Source: Candidatus Omnitrophota bacterium (GTDB taxonomy: Bacteria; Omnitrophota; Gorgyraeia; Gygaellales; Profunditerraquicolaceae). From it: a stretch of 42,368 nucleotides of DNA. The first letter of the stretch is position 1, and each line of letters starts with the position of its first letter. Under the pieces are notes generated by a model. It saw nothing but the letters and a program-made list of their open reading frames with translations. It made no database searches and was not told where the DNA came from. Position numbers and translations under genes: made by a program. This document shows positions 23,853-32,025 of this stretch, in pieces. The stretch lies in contig JAKLQX010000059.1 of the NCBI GenBank assembly GCA_022013085.1, forward strand, positions 1-42,368, in the 5' to 3' direction.

Positions 23853-24352
23853 TCCAAGTTTATACAGGTAATGGCAAAGGTAAAACTACCGCGGCTCTTG
23901 GGTTAGCTTTAAGGGCAAGCGGCGCAGGTTTAAAGGTTTATATCGCTCAATTTGCCAAAGGGCGAAGTTGCAGCGAACATAAAGCATTGAAGAAATTAAA
24001 AAATATAAAGTTAGAACAGTTTGGTAGTGGTAGTTTGGTTAGATATAAACCTCAACAGGTAGATATACAGTTAGCTTGTCAGGGGTTGAAAAAAATAGAA
24101 AAGATTATTGCCAGCAAAAAATACCGGGTAATTATTTTAGATGAAATTAATATTGCCCTGAAACTTAGGCTAGTGTCTCTTAAAGATGTGCTAGGCATGA
24201 TTAAGCGCACTCCGGCGAATATTGAACTGGTTCTTACGGGCCGTTATGCTCCTGTGCAGATTATTAAAATTGCGGATTTAGTCAGCGAAATAAATGAAAT
24301 TAAGCATTATTATGTCCGTGGGATTAAAGCGAGAAAAGGTATTGAGTTATAG
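23849..24352 (+). CDS. cobA: Cob(I)yrinic acid a,c-diamide adenosyltransferase
   Basis: The CobA/BtuR-type ATP:corrinoid adenosyltransferase attaches the 5'-deoxyadenosyl ligand to cobalt. The 167-aa protein has the P-loop GNGKGKTT at residues 7-14, ASGAGLKVYIAQFAKG, and VIILDEINIALKLRLVSL with ELVLTGRYAP. It ends just upstream of the riboswitch-led cobalamin operon but is read as the last gene of the preceding unit. ATG overlaps the previous TGA (ATGA). The longer upstream frame lies within the membrane-protein gene. Confidence 0.93.
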   Translation: MIQVYTGNGKGKTTAALGLALRASGAGLKVYIAQFAKGRSCSEHKALKKLKNIKLEQFGSGSLVRYKPQQVDIQLACQGLKKIEKIIASKKYRVIILDEINIALKLRLVSLKDVLGMIKRTPANIELVLTGRYAPVQIIKIADLVSEINEIKHYYVRGIKARKGIEL

Positions 24353-24364
24353 TAAGGAAATTTA

Positions 24365-24392
24365 TTGACAAATTATTATTGGGTGTTAGAGT
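24365..24392 (+). promoter_or_regulatory. Sigma70-type promoter of the cobalamin operon
   Basis: A perfect -35 box TTGACA (24365-24370) is followed, after 16 bases, by TAGAGT (24387-24392), matching the -10 consensus at four of six positions. The predicted start near 24399 lies about 10 bases before the cobalamin riboswitch. Confidence 0.65.
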
Positions 24393-24409
24393 AAGTTAAT
24401 AAGTTAAGA

Positions 24410-24556
24410 ATATAGGTTAAGGGAAATCCGTAGATTCGGATGCGGTCCCGCCGCTGTAAGGGTATACGAAAGCTGCAAGAAGTCACTGTCCTGAGATAAA
24501 AGGATGGGAAGACGCAGTAAGTAGGTTAAAACCTGAGCCAGAAAACCTGCCTATAT
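24410..24556 (+). promoter_or_regulatory. Cobalamin riboswitch upstream of cobC
   Basis: The aptamer shows the conserved core GCGGTCCCGCCGCTGTAA (24442-24459), AGTCACTGTCCTGAG, GGGAAGACGC and GAGCCAGAAAACCTGCC. The closing helix pairs TATAGGTT near 24411 with AACCTGCCTATA near 24545. Binding of a B12 coenzyme is the established role. The intrinsic terminator at 24604-24650 makes it a transcriptional switch. It lies in the 365-base gap after cobA and would govern the genes from 24718 to 36282. Confidence 0.95.
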
Positions 24557-24603
24557 AAAGTAAGTATTGCCTCGTGGAATGGGCCAAAAGTATTATTAGG
24601 GTG

Positions 24604-24650
24604 AAGCCCGATCCAGGTACGAAAAGTACTAGGACGGGTTTTTTATTTTT
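24604..24650 (+). terminator. Intrinsic terminator of the first cobalamin riboswitch
   Basis: AAGCCCG (24604-24610) pairs with CGGGTTT (24635-24641). Inside this, TCC/GGA and GTAC/GTAC close a GAAAA loop. A T-tract (TTTTTTATTTTT) follows directly. This is the expression platform expected of a transcription-attenuating riboswitch. Confidence 0.85.
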
Positions 24651-24717
24651 AGGTATGTTTCGTCAAATTACTTTTGGTGGTAAACTAAGCAAAGTTTTTG
24701 GTCTCGAGGGAGAGATA

Positions 24718-25371
24718 ATGACGACAAAATTTGTACATTTGCGGCCACAAAGTATTAACCGTGGCAAATGTGGTAGTTGTAGGTTGATTTTAATTCGTCA
24801 TGGCATAACCGAATGGAATAAACAGGGGCGTTATTGCGGATATAAAGATGTTGGTTTAAGCAGTCAAGGCAAAGCTCAGGCGGTTAAATTGCGCAAGAGC
24901 CTTAAGAATATCAGTTTTGATAGGATCTATTGTAGTGATAGAAGACGTGCGCTTCAAACTAAGGCTATAGTTTTTGGAAGAGCAACTTTTATCAAAGTAA
25001 GTGATTTAAGAGAGATTCACTTTGGCGTACTTGAGGGGTTAAAACACGATGAGGTAATGAAAAAATACGCGCAGATTTATAAAAAGTGGCTAAAAGATCC
25101 TTTTAAAATCCGTATTCCTGAGGCAGAGTCAATGCAGGCTTTTAAGAAAAGGGTTCTAAGGGCCATGAAAAAGATTACTCATCTTAATCAAGGCAAAACC
25201 ATTGTCGTAGTCTGTCACGGTGGGGTGATCGGCATATTTGTTAGCAGTATATTAAAAAGTAGGAATTTCTGGAGCTATGTTCCGTCTCCAGCTAGCGTAA
25301 CAATTGTGGAATATAAAAAAGGCAAATTCAGGATAAAAAAGTTTAACCAGTCTAGGGTAGCGGACGTTTAA
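24718..25371 (+). CDS. cobC: Alpha-ribazole phosphatase-like histidine phosphatase
   Basis: A 217-aa histidine phosphatase of the CobC group, which removes the phosphate from alpha-ribazole phosphate or adenosylcobalamin phosphate. It has the phosphohistidine motif LILIRHGITEWNKQG and the second catalytic His in VVVCHGGVIGIF. The start is ATG 24718, behind GAGGGAGAGATA; the longer open frame from 24574 runs through the terminator hairpin and cannot be the real start. An extra N-terminal stretch (MTTKFVHLRPQSINRGKCGS) precedes the usual start. The stop codon lies inside a 26-bp palindrome. Confidence 0.87.
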   Translation: MTTKFVHLRPQSINRGKCGSCRLILIRHGITEWNKQGRYCGYKDVGLSSQGKAQAVKLRKSLKNISFDRIYCSDRRRALQTKAIVFGRATFIKVSDLREIHFGVLEGLKHDEVMKKYAQIYKKWLKDPFKIRIPEAESMQAFKKRVLRAMKKITHLNQGKTIVVVCHGGVIGIFVSSILKSRNFWSYVPSPASVTIVEYKKGKFRIKKFNQSRVADV

Positions 25372-25382
25372 ACGTCCGCTAC
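25357..25382 (+). repeat. Perfect 26-bp palindrome at the cobC-cobU junction
   Basis: Each half is GTAGCGGACGTTT followed by its exact reverse complement. The centre TTTAAA contains the cobC stop codon. It could be a short REP-like repeat or an RNA hairpin protecting the message. No T-tract follows, so it is not a typical terminator. Confidence 0.8.
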
Positions 25383-25401
25383 AATAATTATAAGGATAGT
25401 G

Positions 25402-25929
25402 ATGGGTAAAATAACTTTAATTTTGGGTGGAGCGCGCAGCGGAAAAAGTTCTCATGCTTTGAGTCTTGCTAAGAGATACAAAAAAGTCGCCTTTATCGCT
25501 ACTTGCCAGGGAAAAGATAAGGAAATGCGTGAGCGTATTAAGTTACACAAAGAAACAAGGCCAAAACATTGGGAGACTTTTGAGGAGCCTAATGAGCTGG
25601 TAAAATTAATAGGGAAGTTAAGCAATAGTTTTGATTGTATTATTATTGATTGCTTAACTCTTTTAGTTTCAAATCTTATTTTTTCCAACAATGCTCAGGA
25701 TCAGATCTTTAAAAAGATTGAAGAGTTATTGCTTGTTTTAAGTAAGAATAAAGCAAGGGTAATTATGGTTTCTAATGAAGTAGGGTTAGGATTGGTTCCT
25801 GCGAATAAACTAGGCAGGGAGTTTCGTGATATTGCCGGTAAAGTTAACCAGATTGTTGCAAGCAAGGCTAATGAGGTTTTGCTTATGGTAGCGGGGCTGC
25901 CAATGAATATTAAAAAGAAAGCGAAATAG
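25402..25929 (+). CDS. cobU: Adenosylcobinamide kinase/guanylyltransferase
   Basis: CobU/CobP phosphorylates adenosylcobinamide and then transfers GMP to give AdoCbi-GDP. The 175-aa protein has the P-loop ILGGARSGKSSHALSLA and the block VSNEVGLGLVPANKLGREFRD followed by AGKVNQIVA, which is diagnostic. DCIIIDCLTLLVSNL is Walker B-like. ATG 25402 is preferred over GTG 25399 because AAGGAT lies six to seven bases upstream. It leads into the small peptide gene. Confidence 0.95.
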   Translation: MGKITLILGGARSGKSSHALSLAKRYKKVAFIATCQGKDKEMRERIKLHKETRPKHWETFEEPNELVKLIGKLSNSFDCIIIDCLTLLVSNLIFSNNAQDQIFKKIEELLLVLSKNKARVIMVSNEVGLGLVPANKLGREFRDIAGKVNQIVASKANEVLLMVAGLPMNIKKKAK

Positions 25930-25943
25930 AAAAAGGAGGCGCT

Positions 25944-26105
25944 ATGGATTCAAAAAAGAAAAAAAATGTTTCGAAAAGTAAGCGTAATAACACTACATCG
26001 CAGCCAGGTAGCATTGCCTATCGGCTTAAATGTGCTAAGACCGCTAATGGCCTTTCGCATTTTGTAATGTATGGGGATGTGCGCAAGGATAAAGCACTGC
26101 TTTAA
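25944..26105 (+). CDS. cbpA: Putative RiPP precursor peptide (CbpA-like, 53 aa)
   Basis: A 53-codon ORF with a near-perfect SD (AAGGAGG, 25933-25939) and ATG at 25944. The N-terminal half is strongly basic (MDSKKKKNVSKSKRNN). The C-terminal half reads GSIAYRLKCAKTANGLSHFV then MYGDVRKDKALL, with one Cys. A short peptide immediately before a radical SAM/SPASM enzyme is the standard layout of a radical-SAM-modified peptide. I recall NCBI family names CbpA and CbpB for such a pair linked to cobalamin genes; the assignment rests on that memory and context, not on a search. Core and leader boundaries are unknown. Confidence 0.7.
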   Translation: MDSKKKKNVSKSKRNNTTSQPGSIAYRLKCAKTANGLSHFVMYGDVRKDKALL

Positions 26106-26111
26106 GATAAA

Positions 26112-27458
26112 ATGATTAAGGGTTTGCATATTTGGGAGAATAATGGCCGGTCTGTCATTGTAGACGCGGACAGCCTTTTTTGGGCGCAGGTAAAAGAACC
26201 ATCTGGGGATTCAATCTTTATCCCTGAGGATGTCCTGACTTTATACGAGAGGCATAGGGAAGAGCTTCTTAAGCGGATGAATGATTTCCGTTTTAGTCAA
26301 GAGCTCACCGCTATTTATATTGATCCTACGGATAAGTGTAACGCAAATTGCTCGTATTGTTACCTCCCTGTGAAGTTAAGAAAAAACGGCCGTTCGATGA
26401 CCGATCAAGAACTCGATTTTATTCTTCATAAGCTGGCGCGGCATTTTAAGGGCAGCGGAAGAAAGCAGGTTATTATTTTTCACGCGAGTGAACCACTTTT
26501 AGTAAAAGATATTATTTTCCGGGCGATAGAAAAATACAAGAATATTTTTAAGTTTGGGCTGCAAACCAACGCGCTTCTTTTGGAGAAAAAGGATGTGGAT
26601 TTTCTAAAGAAGAATTTTGTTGGAGTGGGGATTTCTCTTGATTCATACCGTTCTTCGGTTAATCAACGCCAGAGGCCTTCCGGGCAACAGAGTAGCAATT
26701 TTAACCAGGCGGTTAGGGCCTTAGAGTGGTTTGACGGATATAATGGCCTTAATGTTATCGCCACGGTGACTAAACACAATGTGAAAGATCTTCCGGGGTT
26801 GGTGCGTTTTTTGCATAAAAAGAAAGTTTCCTGCGTCCTTCTGAATCCGGCGAGGTTTACGCGCGTTCCGGTTTCCCTACTCAAGCCCAATGAAAATGAA
26901 TTTGTGAAATATTTTATCCAAGCCGTGGAAACGGCAGTTAAGTTAACCTCTAACACAGGCCGTAAGATTATCGTTGGTAATTTTGCCAATACCATTCTCG
27001 CCATAGTTGCGCCCGAAGCCCGCAGGTTGATGTGCGATATTTCACCCTGTGGCGGAGGAAGGTGTTTTTTTACCATCACGGCGGCTGGAGAGATGGTTCC
27101 CTGCGGTGAGTTTTCCGCGATCAAGGGATTTTCCGGAGGCAATATTTTCAGGGACGGTATAGCTAAGGCAATGCAATCGCCTGCTTTTGTTTCTGTGCGC
27201 GCAAGGACAGTAGAAAAAATAGATGAATGCAGCCAATGTGTATTAAGGAATATTTGTGGTGCTCCATGTCCGGCGGAACTTCATTCGCGCGGCACTATGT
27301 ATCAGAAATCAATATTTTGTGATTTTTACAAGCAGGTTATTCAATACGCTTTTAAAATGATAGCACAAGGGAAATTGAAATATCTTTTGCGTGATGAGCC
27401 GCTAAAGGATCTTAAATACGAATATAAGTTAGAGAACAATGGTTTGGCAACCAAATAG
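26112..27458 (+). CDS. cbpB: Peptide-modifying radical SAM/SPASM protein (CbpB-like)
   Basis: A 448-aa radical SAM enzyme. The first about 75 residues form a small N-terminal domain that could bind a peptide leader. The [4Fe-4S] SAM site is CNANCSYCYLP near residue 78. The C-terminal SPASM-type region holds further cysteines: CDISPCGGGRCFFTITAAG, VPCGEFS, and CSQCVLRNICGAPCPAELH then IFCDFY. These ligate auxiliary Fe-S clusters in enzymes that modify peptides. The ATG is six bases after the small peptide gene with little SD of its own, implying coupling. The modification performed is unknown. Confidence 0.82.
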   Translation: MIKGLHIWENNGRSVIVDADSLFWAQVKEPSGDSIFIPEDVLTLYERHREELLKRMNDFRFSQELTAIYIDPTDKCNANCSYCYLPVKLRKNGRSMTDQELDFILHKLARHFKGSGRKQVIIFHASEPLLVKDIIFRAIEKYKNIFKFGLQTNALLLEKKDVDFLKKNFVGVGISLDSYRSSVNQRQRPSGQQSSNFNQAVRALEWFDGYNGLNVIATVTKHNVKDLPGLVRFLHKKKVSCVLLNPARFTRVPVSLLKPNENEFVKYFIQAVETAVKLTSNTGRKIIVGNFANTILAIVAPEARRLMCDISPCGGGRCFFTITAAGEMVPCGEFSAIKGFSGGNIFRDGIAKAMQSPAFVSVRARTVEKIDECSQCVLRNICGAPCPAELHSRGTMYQKSIFCDFYKQVIQYAFKMIAQGKLKYLLRDEPLKDLKYEYKLENNGLATK

Positions 27459-27504
27459 CCAAAGCCATAATTTACGGTAGTAAAGTAATTAGAGGGAAAA
27501 GAAA

Positions 27505-28563
27505 ATGGATAGAATTAATGCTATAAGAAAGCAGATTACGTCTGTGGATATAAGTAAAATGAAAAGAGCCCAAGAGAGGCTGGATGCTCTTATTAAGCCG
27601 CGGGGAAGCCTGGGGAAGCTGGAAGAAATAGCAAAGTTGATTGTTGCTATTACCGGCAAAGAAAACCCTGTGCTCAGGAAAAAGATAATTTTTACTTTTG
27701 CCGCTGATCATGGCGTAGTTAAAGAAGGGGTAAGCGCTTTCCCTCAGGCAGTAACCGGACAGATGGTCTATAATTTCTTAAGCGGCGGGGCGGGGATCAA
27801 TGTGTTAGCGCGTCATGTGGGAGCGCGCGTGGTGGTCGCAGATTTAGGGGTGGCCAGCGACCTTAAGCCTGATAAACGGCTTATAATCAAGAAAATAAAT
27901 TATGGCACGAAAAATATGGCAGAAGGCCCGGCAATGACGCGCGATGAGGCATTACGTTCAATTGAGGTAGGGATTGAGATTTTTGAAGAGGAATTTAAGA
28001 ATGGCGTTGATATAGTCGGCATCGGTGAGATGGGTATTGGTAATACAACCGCGGCAAGCGCGATCACTGCTAGTTTTACCAATATGCCGCTTGCACAACT
28101 TACTGGCCGCGGCACTGGGCTTAATGATAAAGAGCTTGAAAATAAAATCAGAGTTATTGAAAAAGCCCTTGCCGTAAATAAGCCCGACGCTAAAGACCCT
28201 ATTGATGTACTTGCTAAAGTAGGTGGTTTTGAAATCGGCGGCCTTACGGGTCTTATCCTGGCGGCGTGCGCGCGAAAAATTCCTGTGGTTATTGATGGTT
28301 TTATTTCAAGTTCTGCCGCTTTAATCGCGTATTGCCTTGAGCCAAAAACAAAGGAGTATATGATAGCGGCGCACGCTTCTGTTGAAAACGGGCATATTTT
28401 CGTGTTAAACCATATCGGGCTTAAACCTATTTTTGATTTAGAGCTTCGCTTGGGAGAAGGCACAGGCGCGGCCCTGGCAATGGGGATTATAGACGCATCT
28501 TTAAAAATTATGACAGAGATGGCGACGTTTAAGGGCGCTCAAGTATCCGAAAGGGCCCCTTGA
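27505..28563 (+). CDS. cobT: Nicotinate-nucleotide:dimethylbenzimidazole phosphoribosyltransferase
   Basis: CobT activates the lower-ligand base by forming alpha-ribazole phosphate from nicotinate mononucleotide. The 352-aa protein has LDALIKPRGSLGKLEEIAKL, FAADHGVVKEGVSAFPQAVT, GIGEMGIGNTTAASAI and the catalytic Glu block LELRLGEGTGAALAM. A purine-rich AGAGGG lies upstream of the ATG. Its stop overlaps the cobS ATG (TGATG). Confidence 0.96.
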   Translation: MDRINAIRKQITSVDISKMKRAQERLDALIKPRGSLGKLEEIAKLIVAITGKENPVLRKKIIFTFAADHGVVKEGVSAFPQAVTGQMVYNFLSGGAGINVLARHVGARVVVADLGVASDLKPDKRLIIKKINYGTKNMAEGPAMTRDEALRSIEVGIEIFEEEFKNGVDIVGIGEMGIGNTTAASAITASFTNMPLAQLTGRGTGLNDKELENKIRVIEKALAVNKPDAKDPIDVLAKVGGFEIGGLTGLILAACARKIPVVIDGFISSSAALIAYCLEPKTKEYMIAAHASVENGHIFVLNHIGLKPIFDLELRLGEGTGAALAMGIIDASLKIMTEMATFKGAQVSERAP

Positions 28564-29300
28564 TGAGGAGTTTTTTAATTGCCCTGCAATTTCTAACTAT
28601 CTTTCCCGTAAAGTTTAAATCTGAGATAAAAAATGAAGAGTTCGGATTATCTCTACTTTATTTTCCCTTCGTTGGCCTGGCGATCGGCTTTATATTGTCT
28701 TCTAACGCCATCCTATTTTCTTTTTTGCCGATTCTTGTCAAGGGCACCTTAATTCTAACCGTTTCTGTTATTATTACCGGCGGTATTCACTTAGATGGAT
28801 TTGCCGATACTTGTGACGGGTTCTACGGGAATAAACCTAAAGAAAAAATTCTGGAAATAATGCGGGATAGCCATATTGGCGCGATGGGCGCGATTGGTTT
28901 AATTCTGCTCTTGCTTTTAAAATTTAGCATCATCATAAATCTTCAGAATGTAATCTTATGGAAAGCGTTAGTTGAAATGGCCGTATTTTCCAGGTGGTCT
29001 CAGGTTTTAGCATGCGGAATAACTCATTCCGCGCGCCAAGAAGGTAAAGCAAAATATTTTATAGAATACTCGAGTAAGAAAATCCTTATTATGGGAGGCG
29101 TATTTACCGTTGTCTTATTTTTATTAATGGCAAGGCTAAAAGGCGTTTTCTTATTTATGCTGCCCTTTCTTTGCGTATTGTTATTCATACAGTATATAAA
29201 GAGAAGGATTGGAGGCATGACAGGAGACACAATTGGCGCAATTAGTGAGATTGCCGAAGTTTCTGTGCTTTTTTCTAATCTTCTTATTGTAAATCTATGA
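28563..29300 (+). CDS. cobS: Adenosylcobalamin (5'-phosphate) synthase
   Basis: CobS is an integral membrane enzyme joining AdoCbi-GDP to alpha-ribazole (phosphate). The 245-aa protein has the Asp-rich metal site GGIHLDGFADTCDGFYG, RDSHIGAMGAIGLILLLLLK and several hydrophobic segments. ATG 28563 gives a TGATG overlap with cobT; a TTG one codon earlier is less likely. The stop overlaps the next ATG (ATGA). Confidence 0.95.
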   Translation: MRSFLIALQFLTIFPVKFKSEIKNEEFGLSLLYFPFVGLAIGFILSSNAILFSFLPILVKGTLILTVSVIITGGIHLDGFADTCDGFYGNKPKEKILEIMRDSHIGAMGAIGLILLLLLKFSIIINLQNVILWKALVEMAVFSRWSQVLACGITHSARQEGKAKYFIEYSSKKILIMGGVFTVVLFLLMARLKGVFLFMLPFLCVLLFIQYIKRRIGGMTGDTIGAISEIAEVSVLFSNLLIVNL

Positions 29301-30406
29301 TAGATAGAATACATGGTGGCAATATTTGGCCTTATCTTAAGGCGCAGGGGCGTTCTTCAAAAAATAAGGTTATTAATGGTGAGCGTAGTCGAACCATCGA
29401 TTTTAGCGTTAATATTAATCCGCTGGGGTTGCCTCCAAGAGTAGAAGAGGCTATTTTAAAAAACATAGGGGCTCTTCTCCACTATCCTGATCCTGACTCC
29501 AAGGGTTTAAAGACTATTATTTCCGCTCTTTACGATATAAATCAAAGCAATATACTGGTAGGAAACGGCTCGATAGAACTTATTCATTTGATTCCCCGGG
29601 CATTAAAAGCGAGAAACGCGTTAATCGTTGGGCCGACATTTAGCGAATATGAATTTGCGGTTAGATCAAACGGAACCAAGGTTTTTTTCGCGCAGGCTCA
29701 AGAGCAAGACGATTTTAGAATAGGTTTGCTTAAGATTAAGAAATCTATACCTAAGGCGGATTTGATTTTTCTCTGTAATCCCAATAATCCTACAGGGTAT
29801 CTTATGCCTAAAAACGAGCTGCTTGATATATTTTATATATGCAAAAGATATAATACTACTCTGGTGATAGATGAGGCATTTATTGATTTTCTCCGGAATG
29901 AGAAAAGGATAACTTTAGTAACAGAGGCGGCTAAATACAACCGTCTCCTTGTGATTAGGTCATTGACTAAGTTTTTCGCGCTTCCCGGCTTAAGGTTAGG
30001 ATACCTGGTTGGCCAACGCCGTATTATCGAACATTTATCAAAATTTCAATACCCCTGGAACGTGAATTCATTGGCGCAAGCAATAGCAGGAGATGTTTTT
30101 AAAGCTACCGAGTATATAAATTTAAGCAAAAATTTTATTGCCAGAGAGAAGGGCTATTTGTTTGAAAATCTAAGCCAGATTAAGGGATTAAAAGTATATA
30201 GCCCTGTGGTAAATTTTGTTTTTTGTAAATTAGAAAGCTGTAAGATCCGGGATTCAGTGCGATTAAACAATGGGTTGCGTAAAAACGGCATTATTATTCG
30301 TTGTTGTCATAATTTCAGGGGATTGGATAATAGATTTTTCAGGGTAGCAGTAAGAACCAGAAGTGAAAATAAGAGATTGATATCTTGTCTTAAAAAGGTT
30401 TTATAA
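29297..30406 (+). CDS. cobD: L-threonine-O-3-phosphate decarboxylase-like PLP enzyme
   Basis: This enzyme makes (R)-1-aminopropan-2-ol phosphate, the linker attached to adenosylcobyric acid. The 369-aa fold-type I PLP protein starts HGGNIWPYLKAQG, then FSVNINPLGLPP, and has LCNPNNPTGYL and the PLP-lysine region RSLTKFFALPGLRLGYLVG. HGG..(A/Y) plus DFS.N.NP.G is the CobD hallmark that separates it from histidinol-phosphate aminotransferase. Placement between cobS and cobQ agrees. Both ends overlap neighbours. Confidence 0.92.
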   Translation: MIDRIHGGNIWPYLKAQGRSSKNKVINGERSRTIDFSVNINPLGLPPRVEEAILKNIGALLHYPDPDSKGLKTIISALYDINQSNILVGNGSIELIHLIPRALKARNALIVGPTFSEYEFAVRSNGTKVFFAQAQEQDDFRIGLLKIKKSIPKADLIFLCNPNNPTGYLMPKNELLDIFYICKRYNTTLVIDEAFIDFLRNEKRITLVTEAAKYNRLLVIRSLTKFFALPGLRLGYLVGQRRIIEHLSKFQYPWNVNSLAQAIAGDVFKATEYINLSKNFIAREKGYLFENLSQIKGLKVYSPVVNFVFCKLESCKIRDSVRLNNGLRKNGIIIRCCHNFRGLDNRFFRVAVRTRSENKRLISCLKKVL

Positions 30407-31929
30407 TGAAACAGTCAAAAGCAATTCAGGTTTGCGGCACAGGTTCAGGCGTAGGCAAAAGCGTGATCGTTACTGCTTTATGCCGTATTTTCTTACAGGA
30501 TGGTTTTAAGGTGTGCCCTTTTAAAGCTCAGAATATGGCATTAAATTCTTACGTTACCAAAGACGGCGGTGAGATAGGCAGGGCGCAGGCAACTCAGGCG
30601 CAAGCGGCTAAGATTGCTCCCAGCGTGGATATGAATCCTATATTAATTAAACCTACGTCCGATAGAAAAGCCCAAATAATTGTAAAAGGACGGCCTGTAA
30701 GAAATATGTCAGTTTATGAATATGTTAATTATAAGAAAAAAGCGCAAAATATAGTATTAAAATCTTTTCGGCGTCTGGCAGAAGAATATGAGTTGGTGAT
30801 TATTGAAGGCGCGGGATCTCCGGCGGAAGTAAATCTAAAATCGCACGATATAGTTAACATGCGCATGGCAAAACACGCCAACGCCCCCGTGCTCTTGGTG
30901 GGAGATATTGATAAAGGCGGCGTTTTTGCCTGGATAGTGGGGACGCTTGAGCTTTTAACTAAAGAAGAAAGAAAAAGAATAAAAGGTATAGTGATTAATA
31001 AATTCAGGGGTGATAAAAGATTATTGAGGCCAGGCATAGATTTTCTGGAGAAAAAGACAAGAGTAAAGGTTTTAGGTGTTATACCTTATTTTAAGGACAT
31101 AAAAATCGCGGAAGAGGATTCGGTTCCCCTTGAAAAGCGGGCTGGAGGAATAAATAATCAGGAAATACAAAAAGAGGGGCAGTTAAACATAGCAGTAATC
31201 AGCCTGCCGCACATGTCTAATTTTACCGATTTTGACGCCCTGGAAAATGAACCTGGTGTCAGGTTACGCTATGTATCTTGCGAAAGCGAGCTTGGCAATC
31301 CTGACGCGATTATTATCCCGGGGACAAAAAGTACCGTTAGCGATTTAAATTACTTAAAAAAAACCGGGTTGGCAGAAAGGATAGCTTTAATTGTTAAGAA
31401 TCATCCAACAACTCATCTCATCGGGATTTGCGGTGGATACCAGATGTTGGGAGAGAGGATTAACGACCGTAGGGCAACGGAATCAGCGCAAAAGTCAGTT
31501 AAAGGTTTGAGGATCTTACCGATAGCTACTAGTTTTGAAAAAGAAAAAATTTTATCTTGCGTAAAAGCAAAAGACATGGTTTCAGGGTTAAAGGTAACGG
31601 GTTATGAAATCCACCATGGCAGGACGCGAATCCTTAAAAAGTGTAAGCCTATTTTTAGGATTACGGAACGGCAAGGGAAAAAGGTGAAAGAATTAGACGG
31701 GGCAATTTCCAAAGACGGCAGAATCTGGGGTACTTATCTTCATGGCGTTTTTGATGAGGATAATTTCAGGAGGAGTTTTCTAAACAAATTGAGGCTTAAG
31801 AATGGCTGGCCGCCTTTGGCTGTGATTTCGAGTTTTAGTCAAGATAAAGAATTTGATAAACTTGCCAGGCTTGTCAGGGAAAATATTGATATGGATTTAT
31901 TGTATAAGATTGCAGGCCTTGGACTATGA
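30406..31929 (+). CDS. cobQ: Cobyric acid synthase
   Basis: CobQ/CbiP amidates the b, d, e and g carboxylates of adenosylcobyrinic acid a,c-diamide using glutamine and ATP. The 507-aa protein has an N-terminal dethiobiotin-synthase-like domain (VCGTGSGVGKSVIVTALCRI, PFKAQNMALNSYVTKDGGEI) and a C-terminal glutaminase domain. The latter has the Cys nucleophile in LIGICGGYQMLG and His in YEIHHGRT and TYLHGVFD. The TAATG junction couples it to cobD. Its stop overlaps the ATG of family I copy E. Confidence 0.96.
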   Translation: MKQSKAIQVCGTGSGVGKSVIVTALCRIFLQDGFKVCPFKAQNMALNSYVTKDGGEIGRAQATQAQAAKIAPSVDMNPILIKPTSDRKAQIIVKGRPVRNMSVYEYVNYKKKAQNIVLKSFRRLAEEYELVIIEGAGSPAEVNLKSHDIVNMRMAKHANAPVLLVGDIDKGGVFAWIVGTLELLTKEERKRIKGIVINKFRGDKRLLRPGIDFLEKKTRVKVLGVIPYFKDIKIAEEDSVPLEKRAGGINNQEIQKEGQLNIAVISLPHMSNFTDFDALENEPGVRLRYVSCESELGNPDAIIIPGTKSTVSDLNYLKKTGLAERIALIVKNHPTTHLIGICGGYQMLGERINDRRATESAQKSVKGLRILPIATSFEKEKILSCVKAKDMVSGLKVTGYEIHHGRTRILKKCKPIFRITERQGKKVKELDGAISKDGRIWGTYLHGVFDEDNFRRSFLNKLRLKNGWPPLAVISSFSQDKEFDKLARLVRENIDMDLLYKIAGLGL

Positions 31930-32025
31930 ACCCCGCACCTTCTAAATATTCATCATTTTTTAAAGCGTTAAGATTTAAGGGAATAAATATAAGCAGAATA
32001 CTGAATACGAAAGAAGGTGCGGGGT
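31926..32025 (+). repeat. Family I intercistronic element, copy E (cobQ-cbiB)
   Basis: A perfect 14-bp inverted repeat: ACCCCGCACCTTCT (31930-31943) and AGAAGGTGCGGGGT (32012-32025). It is the only copy outside the ribosomal block, about 23 kb from copy D. TGAA occurs at both ends (31927-31930 and 32025-32028). The right arm provides the GTG start and SD-like AAGGTG of cbiB. The loop contains AAAGCGTTAAGATTT (31962-31976), a decayed relative of the internal arm copy seen in copies B and C. Confidence 0.87.

Noticed and set aside
24574-24717. In-frame extension upstream of cobC
   Set aside because: The stretch runs through the riboswitch terminator hairpin and T-tract. The ATG at 24718 has a purine-rich RBS and matches the family start much better.
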